A DNA stretch of 19,076 bases from Promethearchaeota archaeon (GTDB lineage: Archaea; Asgardarchaeota; Lokiarchaeia; Sigynarchaeales; SOKP01). Below the pieces are notes generated by a model. It was not told where the DNA came from and searched no databases. It saw only the letters and a list, made by a program, of their open reading frames with translations. This document shows positions 14,696-19,076 of the stretch, in pieces. Positions within the stretch are counted from its first letter, which is position 1. Each line of letters begins with the position of its first letter. Where the stretch lies: assembly GCA_019894735.1 (NCBI GenBank), contig JAGXOB010000038.1, forward strand, positions 1-19,076, read 5' to 3'. The translations under genes and the position numbers were made by a program.

Positions 14696-15092
14696 TACAA
14701 TCTTTTATTCCACGAAATTCTTTAAAATAATAAAGATGACTTGTGCATTGACAATCACTTGATCCAAAATTCTTAATGTAATTATCTGAAGCTTTATAAA
14801 CTTCTTTAGAAATAATGCATTCCAATCGAATTATTGTGGATATTAAGTATATCTCGGTTATTAAGCAAAATTTACTTGCTAATAAATAATCTACGTGCCA
14901 GAACAGGTTTTTATTGTTAGACACCGAGAGGTGTCTTTTAATTCTATTTTCTAACGTAGTAGAACCTTTGTTTCCCATAGCAGAACCAATGTATAAATAA
15001 TAACCTTTGATGAAATCGAGTATTCCTAATGATCCGATTTTTATTTTAGAATTTTCCAGTAAATGAATTACAATTATGTAAGTTCCTTTCAT
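14688..15092 (-). CDS. GIY-YIG-like protein of the DUF123 family
   Basis: A 134-residue protein that starts KGTYIIVIHLLENSKIKIG, followed by GYYLYIGSAMG and a basic helix with LENRIKRHLS, then FWHVDYLL. These match DUF123, a divergent GIY-YIG domain found alone or fused to endonuclease III in archaea; a DNA-repair or nuclease role is inferred. A C-terminal Cys-x-Cys-x3-His stretch (SSDCQCTSHLYYF) is typical of the family. The ATG directly follows the TAA of the cysteine-rich gene upstream, in the same frame, so it depends on that gene for expression. The 3' end overlaps the convergent TIGR04076-like gene by 8 bp. Confidence 0.8.
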   Translation of the reverse strand: MKGTYIIVIHLLENSKIKIGSLGILDFIKGYYLYIGSAMGNKGSTTLENRIKRHLSVSNNKNLFWHVDYLLASKFCLITEIYLISTIIRLECIISKEVYKASDNYIKNFGSSDCQCTSHLYYFKEFRGIKDCIN

Positions 15093-15272
15093 TTATTTAC
15101 AAGCGCTCTTATGATCGTGATAACATCCATCACAGAAACTTTCGTCACAATGACTACAAATATTAGCACAGTTATCACAAATCTGATTTCTACATTCATA
15201 ACAATCGTAAAGTCGATCATTGGGATTTTCTCCGCAATTTTCACAAATTACTTCTTTAGTTGGCATAACCAT
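15093..15272 (-). CDS. Cysteine-rich 59-residue zinc-finger protein
   Basis: The minus strand encodes a 59-residue protein starting MVMPTKEVICENCGE. It has five CxxC pairs (Cys10/13, 24/27, 32/35, 39/42, 47/50), then His52, His54 and Cys58. Eleven cysteines and three histidines out of 59 residues leave little doubt that it binds two or three zinc ions. The order CxxC...CxxC....CxxC...CxxC....CxxC-x-H-x-H-x3-C looks like a cross-braced B-box or RING-like finger. It could bind protein or nucleic acid. The TAA (15095-15093) abuts the ATG of the GIY-YIG gene. A second ATG at 15266 is possible. A G-rich/TATA-like site (15301-15313) lies about 30 bp upstream, suggesting a nearly leaderless mRNA. 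The plus-strand open frame here is its shadow. Confidence 0.78.
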   Translation of the reverse strand: MVMPTKEVICENCGENPNDRLYDCYECRNQICDNCANICSHCDESFCDGCYHDHKSACK

Positions 15273-15300
15273 AAATAAAATAATATACTAAAAAAAAACC

Positions 15301-15320
15301 ATTATTTCCCCCTAAATAAT
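15301..15320 (-). promoter_or_regulatory. BRE/TATA-like site with inverted repeat before the zinc-finger gene
   Basis: ATTATTT (15301-15307) and AAATAAT (15314-15320) are exact 7-bp complements around CCCCCT. On the minus strand this gives AGGGGGAAATAAT, a BRE-plus-TATA pattern roughly 30 bp before the ATG at 15272. Confidence 0.35.
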
Positions 15321-15388
15321 CAAAACCTACACTATTTAGAGTAAATTGTACAATCAAGATTCAAAAGTCCATTCAAAGTTTATTAATG

Positions 15389-15426
15389 GAAACTAATTAT
15401 AGTTTCTTAATCTAACTATATATTAG
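15389..15426 (+). promoter_or_regulatory. Palindrome and TATA box of the small-protein operon
   Basis: GAAACTA (15389-15395) and TAGTTTC (15400-15406) form a perfect 7-bp inverted repeat with a 4-bp centre, immediately upstream of the TATA-like ACTATATATTAG (15415-15426). Placement is that of an operator or activator site. Confidence 0.45.
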
Positions 15427-15432
15427 CTAAAA

Positions 15433-15456
15433 CCCGAAATAAAATCGGGGGGAGGT
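15433..15456 (+). promoter_or_regulatory. Leader hairpin and strong ribosome site of the small-protein operon
   Basis: CCCGA (15433-15437) pairs with TCGGG (15445-15449) across a 7-nt loop, directly abutting GGAGGT (15451-15456), the ribosome site for the ATG at 15467. The hairpin could mask or expose that site. Confidence 0.4.
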
Positions 15457-15466
15457 GGCGAAATTA

Positions 15467-15694
15467 ATGGTAGAAAGTAAAAATAAAATAAATTATGAAT
15501 TAGATCAATCTTTATTTGAAGTTTTAAAGGACAACCTTAGCGATGAGGTAAAATCAGAGCGAGTTCAGTTTTCTTTCAAAGAAGAGGAATCGGATCAGGT
15601 TGATAAAGAACGATCACTTAAAAGATGGAAAAAATCAGAAGGATACTATTATTTAAATCCTGAAAAATTCCGATTTGGTTTGAAAGATTTATAA
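15467..15694 (+). CDS. Small charged protein, unknown, first gene of operon
   Basis: A 75-residue protein starting MVESKNKINYELDQ. It is rich in Glu, Lys and Asp (for example KEEESDQVDKERSLKRWKKS) and ends with an aromatic patch EGYYYLNPEKFRFGL. No signal peptide or membrane segment. GGAGGT 10 nt before the ATG, and a promoter with a palindrome upstream, suggest high and regulated expression. The in-frame GTG at 15455 lies inside the ribosome site and is unlikely to be the start. I do not recognise a family. Confidence 0.6.
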   Translation: MVESKNKINYELDQSLFEVLKDNLSDEVKSERVQFSFKEEESDQVDKERSLKRWKKSEGYYYLNPEKFRFGLKDL

Positions 15695-15720
15695 AAATTA
15701 CAAAAAGGAGGTAAAAAATT

Positions 15721-15966
15721 ATGGAACAAGTGCTTTTAAAGAAACCAGAACTAGAATTAAAACTTGAAGTAGTAGTTTTAGAGGAAGTTCCGGTTAAGCA
15801 TGATTTACTTGAAGAAGCGAAACCACAGGAAGAACAGAAACCAGTTAAAAAAGCGTTATTAAAATTACTAAAGAAAGGCAAATATAACGCAAAATATCTG
15901 GAAGAGTTAGTTTCCCCGGATGCCGCGAAAAGAAATGTTCACTACAGGAATTACGGATACCTCTAA
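15721..15966 (+). CDS. Small charged protein, unknown, second gene of operon
   Basis: An 81-residue protein starting MEQVLLKKPELELKLEVVVL. The middle is Glu/Lys/Pro-rich and probably disordered (EEAKPQEEQKPVKKALL), followed by a basic helix and a tyrosine-rich end NVHYRNYGYL. A perfect GGAGGT (15707-15712) sits 8 nt before the ATG, 12 bp after the previous stop, so the two genes form an operon. Both products end in aromatic/Tyr-containing tails, which may mean a shared partner. Family unknown. Confidence 0.6.
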   Translation: MEQVLLKKPELELKLEVVVLEEVPVKHDLLEEAKPQEEQKPVKKALLKLLKKGKYNAKYLEELVSPDAAKRNVHYRNYGYL

Positions 15967-15970
15967 ATCT

Positions 15971-15987
15971 AAAAAAAAATTTTTTTT
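15971..15987. terminator. A9T8 bidirectional terminator
   Basis: Nine adenines followed by eight thymines sit between the convergent small-protein operon and the CoA-dehydrogenase operon, giving a T-run on each strand. Confidence 0.55.
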
Positions 15988-16004
15988 AATTATTTATAAA
16001 AATA

Positions 16005-16865
16005 TTAATAGTTATAGAATCCCTTTTTTGATTTTCGTCCAATATGATTATCTTTAACCATTTCATTTAACAGTGGACTTGGTTGATATTGTTGTCCAAA
16101 TTTTTCTGTCAGATATTCTCCTATATGAAGATAAATATCATTTCCTACTAAATCGGAAAGTTCTAATGGTCCCATCGGAAAATTAAATGCTAGTTTAACA
16201 GCAGTATCTATATCTTCTGTGCTAGCGATGCCTTCTCTCTTCATATTTATTGCTTCGTTGCATAAAACATAAATGAGCCTAGTTGTTATAAAACCAGGGG
16301 AATCTTTCACGGTTACAACAGTTTTATTTAAACTTTTAGAAAAATTCTTAGCTTTTTCTAGGATTTCATTTGATGTGTTCTTTCCTTTAATTAATTCTAT
16401 CAATTTCATGACGGGTGCAGGATTAAAAAAGTGAATACCTACGATTCTCTCTTGATTTTTTGATTTCAAGGCCATTTCGGTAACACTTAAAGAAGACGTA
16501 TTAGTAGCTAGGATGACTTCAATATCGCATTTCTCATCTAAATCAGATAGCAGCTGTTGTTTTAAACCCATATCTTCAAACACAGCCTCGATTACAATGT
16601 GAGCATCCTTTATCGCTTCATCTCTGTTAGTATATAGTTTTATCCTATTAAGGATGTCCTTTGCTTCCTCATTTGAGATTTTTCCTTTTGTTACAAAGAA
16701 TCTATTTAAGTTCTTAGCCATACTAGCTTTCGCTTTTTCTAAAATTTCTTCGTTTAAATCAACTAAACTTACATTATATCCATGTGTGGCTGCTAATTGT
16801 GCGATTCCTGAGCCCATGGCTCCGGCACCTATAATACATACGTTTTTAATCTCCAATTCCCTCAC
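16005..16865 (-). CDS. 3-hydroxyacyl-CoA dehydrogenase (HBD type)
   Basis: Oxidises an L-3-hydroxyacyl-CoA with NAD, or works in reverse. The 286-residue length is that of stand-alone 3-hydroxybutyryl-CoA dehydrogenases. The Rossmann loop is IIGAGAMGSGIAQ (11-23), the catalytic pair is His145 (GIHFFNPAP) and Glu157, and the C-terminal domain has DSPGFITTRL and FPMGPLELSDLVG. It starts at a GTG whose last bases overlap the TGA of the upstream crotonase gene (GTGA), so the two are translationally coupled. A TTG three codons in is a weaker choice. Acts in the cytoplasm; chain length or ring substrate is not evident. Confidence 0.88.
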   Translation of the reverse strand: MRELEIKNVCIIGAGAMGSGIAQLAATHGYNVSLVDLNEEILEKAKASMAKNLNRFFVTKGKISNEEAKDILNRIKLYTNRDEAIKDAHIVIEAVFEDMGLKQQLLSDLDEKCDIEVILATNTSSLSVTEMALKSKNQERIVGIHFFNPAPVMKLIELIKGKNTSNEILEKAKNFSKSLNKTVVTVKDSPGFITTRLIYVLCNEAINMKREGIASTEDIDTAVKLAFNFPMGPLELSDLVGNDIYLHIGEYLTEKFGQQYQPSPLLNEMVKDNHIGRKSKKGFYNY

Positions 16866-17653
16866 TTCTCCCTAAATTTCATGAAGTCTGCTTTACGTTT
16901 TTCAACAAACGCATTTTTTCCTTCCACTGCTTCCTCGGTACCATAATAGAGAGATAACCCTCCCACACCTAATTGTGTGATACCGTGAGTTCCATCTGTT
17001 TCAGCGAGGAACGCAAATTTCAACATTTTTAAAGCAGTTGGACTTTTTTCTAGTATTTCTTGACACCAAATCTCAATTTCTTTATCCAATTGTTCATATG
17101 GTACAACAGCATTCACTAAACCCATTTCCAACGCTTGTTGAGCTGTGTATCTTCGACAAAGAAACCAAATTTCTTTTGCTCGTTTCATTCCAACTGCACG
17201 CATTAAATCACCAGTCCCGTAACCAGGATCAAAGGAACCAACCCGTGGACCTGCTTGCCCAAGTTGAGCGTGTTCTGCTGCAATACTGAGATCACATGCA
17301 ACATGCCAGACATGTCCACCTCCAATTGCGTATCCATTTACTCGAGCGATAACTGGTTTGGGTAGAGTGCGAATCAAACGAGTGACATGCTGCCAGCCAA
17401 CCTCTAAGGGCAACATATAATCTCCCTTGTAGCCTCCCTTCTCGCGAGTGGTTTGATCACCACCAGTACAAAAAGCTTTTTCTCCAGCGCCAGTAAATAC
17501 AACAACACCTATTTCATTATCCAAACACCGATTAAATGCGTCGATTAGTTCATGGACTGTTCTTTGAGTGCAAGCATTGTAGCGTTGAGGTCGATTGATG
17601 GTTATACGAGCTATACCATCTTTCTTTTCAAATATTATATCTTCATAATCCAA
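16862..17653 (-). CDS. MenB/BadI-type crotonase (C-C bond forming or ring-cleaving)
   Basis: A 263-residue crotonase-fold enzyme, closer to the naphthoyl-CoA synthase (MenB) and 2-ketocyclohexanecarboxyl-CoA hydrolase (BadI) branch than to ordinary enoyl-CoA hydratases. FCTGGDQ (61-67) and GYAIGGGHV (107-115) form the oxyanion hole. GQAGPRVGSFDPGYGT carries Gln133, Gly135, Ser140 and Asp142, and EIWFLCRRY has Trp163; these align in spacing with E. coli MenB Gln154, Gly156, Ser161, Asp163 and Trp184. CTGGDQ-T and DPGYGT together with the LYYGTEE ending also recall BadI. Start is TTG at 17653, fitting the family N-terminus (YEDIIFE). It overlaps the dehydrogenase gene by 4 bp. Confidence 0.85.
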   Translation of the reverse strand: MDYEDIIFEKKDGIARITINRPQRYNACTQRTVHELIDAFNRCLDNEIGVVVFTGAGEKAFCTGGDQTTREKGGYKGDYMLPLEVGWQHVTRLIRTLPKPVIARVNGYAIGGGHVWHVACDLSIAAEHAQLGQAGPRVGSFDPGYGTGDLMRAVGMKRAKEIWFLCRRYTAQQALEMGLVNAVVPYEQLDKEIEIWCQEILEKSPTALKMLKFAFLAETDGTHGITQLGVGGLSLYYGTEEAVEGKNAFVEKRKADFMKFREK

Positions 17654-17840
17654 TATATCTCATCTCTACATAAATTAATTTTCAATTTGATAATTAATCA
17701 ATAAGAATGTTCTTGAAATATTTAACAATTCCTAATTAAGACCTACTTTAAAAACAGTTAGGGAGCCTAATAATATCAAAACTCTTAAATTAAGCGCTTT
17801 AAAGATTTGAATAATAATCGATTTGAAGAGCTCTTAGCTG

Positions 17841-18257
17841 TTAAAATTTCCTAGTCAGTATATTATCAAAATGGTTATCAAAAGATAAGAGATAATCAGC
17901 ATTAATTTTCTGATATAAATATATTAATGAAGCATCAGCAAAACTAAGCAATCTTTTAGGGGTAACATATTTCTTACATATTTCAATGATATTTACGAAT
18001 TCATCCTGAGTACTTTGAATAACCTGGAAAAAATTGTCTTTTCCAAAGAATAAGTTGATATATTGCTCTAAAAAGGATAGATTTCCGCGAGAACGGTAAA
18101 TAGCTAATGTGAAAGTTTCATTCAAGATAAAATTATTTGTGAAATATTTTGAATTTTCTTTTTGAATTTCGTTTAAAAGTTCATATGCTCTCTGATGATA
18201 TTGATCTTTCCTAGATTTTAAAGCAAACAAAAAATTAGTGTCTAAAATTATGATCAC
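17841..18257 (-). CDS. PIN-domain ribonuclease toxin
   Basis: A 138-residue PIN protein of VapC type. The four acidic metal ligands are visible: Asp6 in ILDTNFL, Glu47 in LNETF, Asp108 in SFADASL, and Asp127 in LSFDNHF. Toxins of this family cleave tRNA or rRNA when freed from their antitoxin. Start is GTG at 18257, with GGGG about 9 nt upstream. It follows the antitoxin gene by 41 bp on the same strand, the usual antitoxin-first order. Confidence 0.85.
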   Translation of the reverse strand: MIIILDTNFLFALKSRKDQYHQRAYELLNEIQKENSKYFTNNFILNETFTLAIYRSRGNLSFLEQYINLFFGKDNFFQVIQSTQDEFVNIIEICKKYVTPKRLLSFADASLIYLYQKINADYLLSFDNHFDNILTRKF

Positions 18258-18298
18258 GGTAATTTCCCCATTAAATTTTAAAGTATAGTTTTAAGATT

Positions 18299-18565
18299 TC
18301 AGAGTTTATAAATTACCTCGTCATCAGATTTCTCTGAATGATAAAGAGGCGCATCACTCGCACTTTCTTTAAGTTTTTCTATGAAATCATTAGTTAATGT
18401 TGGTTTATCTATGTTTTCTATAAAAAATTCGTTGAGTCTATTATATGTAAACTCAATACTTTTATCTAACAGTTCCTGCTGAGACATCTTTTTTCCTAAC
18501 TTTAGAGTGATTTCTGCTTGAAGTTTTTCGAGTAAGCTTTTATTGTTCAATTTTACATTAGCCAT
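18299..18565 (-). CDS. Antitoxin partner of the PIN toxin
   Basis: An 88-residue protein from the ATG at 18565 (TTG at 18574 is a weaker alternative). The N-terminus MANVKLNNKSLLEKLQAEIT has a short strand then helices (KMSQQELLDKSIEFTYNRLN), a ribbon-helix-helix-like layout expected for DNA binding. The acidic C-terminal tail (KESASDAPLYHSEKSDDE) is the kind that wraps the toxin. I do not recognise a specific family; the assignment rests on layout and on its position before the PIN gene. Confidence 0.6.
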   Translation of the reverse strand: MANVKLNNKSLLEKLQAEITLKLGKKMSQQELLDKSIEFTYNRLNEFFIENIDKPTLTNDFIEKLKESASDAPLYHSEKSDDEVIYKL

Positions 18566-18581
18566 AAGAACCAATAGAAAA

Positions 18582-18606
18582 TTCTACTTTTTATATTTTT
18601 CTACTT
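18582..18606 (-). promoter_or_regulatory. Toxin-antitoxin promoter with 8-bp direct repeats
   Basis: The plus-strand word TTCTACTT occurs at 18582-18589 and again at 18599-18606, flanking a TATA-like core (AAAAATATAAAAAG read on the minus strand) about 25 bp before the antitoxin ATG. Repeats around the TATA box suit autorepression by the antitoxin. Confidence 0.45.
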
Positions 18607-18718
18607 CTAAAATAAAGTCCATAACACTCGCTTAAGGATCTTGAATTTCTAGATTTATAATTACTTTAAATAAATGCTTTAAAGGTATAAAAATCTACAA
18701 AATTGTTAAGAATTCACA

Positions 18719-18740
18719 TCGTGAAACTTCTGTTTCACGA
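18719..18740. repeat. Perfect 9-bp inverted repeat
   Basis: TCGTGAAAC, a TTCT centre, then GTTTCACGA. The arms are exact complements and include CG steps uncommon in the surrounding AT-rich DNA. No T-run follows on either strand, so an operator or an RNA hairpin is more likely than a terminator. Confidence 0.6.
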
Positions 18741-18776
18741 AAATCTGAGCTAGTTTAAAGTCGATTCTACCTATAG

Positions 18777-18959
18777 ATTCATGAGTTGTTGATTGAGTTC
18801 CTTAATGAAATCCTCGACTTTCGACATTTTTATCCTGATCAAACCCCTGAAAACCCGCTTGGTCACTACAGTACAGTTAATCAAAAGGATGTTTTGATTG
18901 ACGAATTAAAGAGTGATGTTGTAAACATATTCATCCCTAGAAAACGGTATTCTTATTGA
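18777..18959 (+). pseudogene. Short open frame, probable gene remnant
   Basis: A 60-codon plus-strand frame with no ATG, preceded by TAG. It contains normal-looking protein sequence (EFLNEILDFRHFYPDQTPEN, then DVLIDELKSDVVNIFIPRKR). TTG codons at 18786 and 18789 could start it. No family recognised. Its stop overlaps that of the opposing gene by 7 bp. It could be a remnant of a lost gene or a small real gene. Confidence 0.3.
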
Positions 18960-19075
18960 GAACCTATATTTTGCTTTACTTCTCGTACCATGGCTTGTCC
19001 ATTATTATTGATTTCCGATACCATTTCTCTTAAAATTTCGGTAACTTCAATACCCTTTAATTCACTGGAAATATA
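18953..19075 (-). CDS. 3' end of an unidentified gene
   Basis: The minus strand is open from the right edge of the window to a TAA at 18955-18953. It encodes the last 40 residues of a protein (SSELKGIEVTEILREMVSEI and onward, ending EVKQNIGSQ). The segment is helical and charged. It is too short to assign. Confidence 0.4.
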   Translation of the reverse strand, partial: YISSELKGIEVTEILREMVSEINNNGQAMVREVKQNIGSQ

Positions 19076-19076
19076 G

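Noticed and set aside
15063..15278. Plus-strand 71-codon hydrophobic Thr/Ile-rich frame resembling a membrane protein
   Set aside because: It is the antisense of the cysteine-rich zinc protein, whose regular CxxC spacing is far more convincing.
17826..17835. Palindrome AAGAGCTCTT just downstream of the PIN gene
   Set aside because: Ten bp with no spacer and no following T-run on the minus strand; too short to support a function.
18719..18740. CRISPR repeat unit
   Set aside because: Only a single copy of the palindrome occurs; there is no spacer periodicity and no cas gene.

Overview
The window looks like chromosome from a low-GC archaeon, most probably an Asgard archaeon of the Lokiarchaeia (Promethearchaeota) type. 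The archaeal signals are an archaeal deoxyhypusine synthase, a pyruvoyl-dependent arginine decarboxylase, an F420-0 glutamyl ligase, and TATA boxes about 25-35 bp upstream of many starts. A stand-alone Roadblock/LC7 protein and an accessory set of CoA-ester enzymes lean towards Asgard. That lineage call is inference from gene content and style; no ribosomal marker is present.

Layout. 1-1040: head-to-head pair of a dihydropteroate synthase-like gene (partial) and cofE. 1041-1640: AT-rich spacer with an extremely acidic 43-residue microprotein. 1641-3445: divergent deoxyhypusine synthase and arginine decarboxylase, which are linked through polyamines. 3587-5036: asparaginyl-tRNA synthetase followed by a relatively GC-rich stretch with nested inverted repeats (candidate structured RNA). 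5038-5919: metallo-beta-lactamase-fold protein whose recognisable N-terminus extends upstream of any normal start codon. 6033-9062: a possible leader peptide, gatA and gatB, with no gatC in view. 9091-9447: Roadblock/LC7 protein. 9637-12137: M29-like aminopeptidase and M20/AbgB-like amidohydrolase. 12268-14185: small helical protein, short-chain dehydrogenase, four-helix membrane protein. 14261-15272: TIGR04076-like protein, GIY-YIG (DUF123) protein and an unlisted 59-residue cysteine-rich zinc protein whose stop codon directly abuts the GIY-YIG start. 15467-15966: two uncharacterised small charged proteins behind very strong Shine-Dalgarno sites. 16005-17653: an overlapping pair of MenB/BadI-type crotonase and 3-hydroxyacyl-CoA dehydrogenase. 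17841-18565: PIN toxin and partner antitoxin. 18575-19076: promoter with direct repeats, a perfect 9-bp hairpin, a probable gene remnant, and the 3' end of an unidentified gene.

How the genes fit together. Several blocks are coherent: arginine decarboxylase feeds the polyamine pathway that supplies spermidine to deoxyhypusine synthase for aIF5A modification; AsnRS and GatAB are two alternative routes to Asn-tRNA; the ring-cleaving crotonase type, the 3-hydroxyacyl-CoA dehydrogenase and the nearby SDR suggest metabolism of CoA-activated acids. Most of the window is housekeeping. The least explained parts are the small proteins (acidic microprotein, zinc protein, two-gene small operon), the candidate RNA after asnS, and the unusual start-codon situations.
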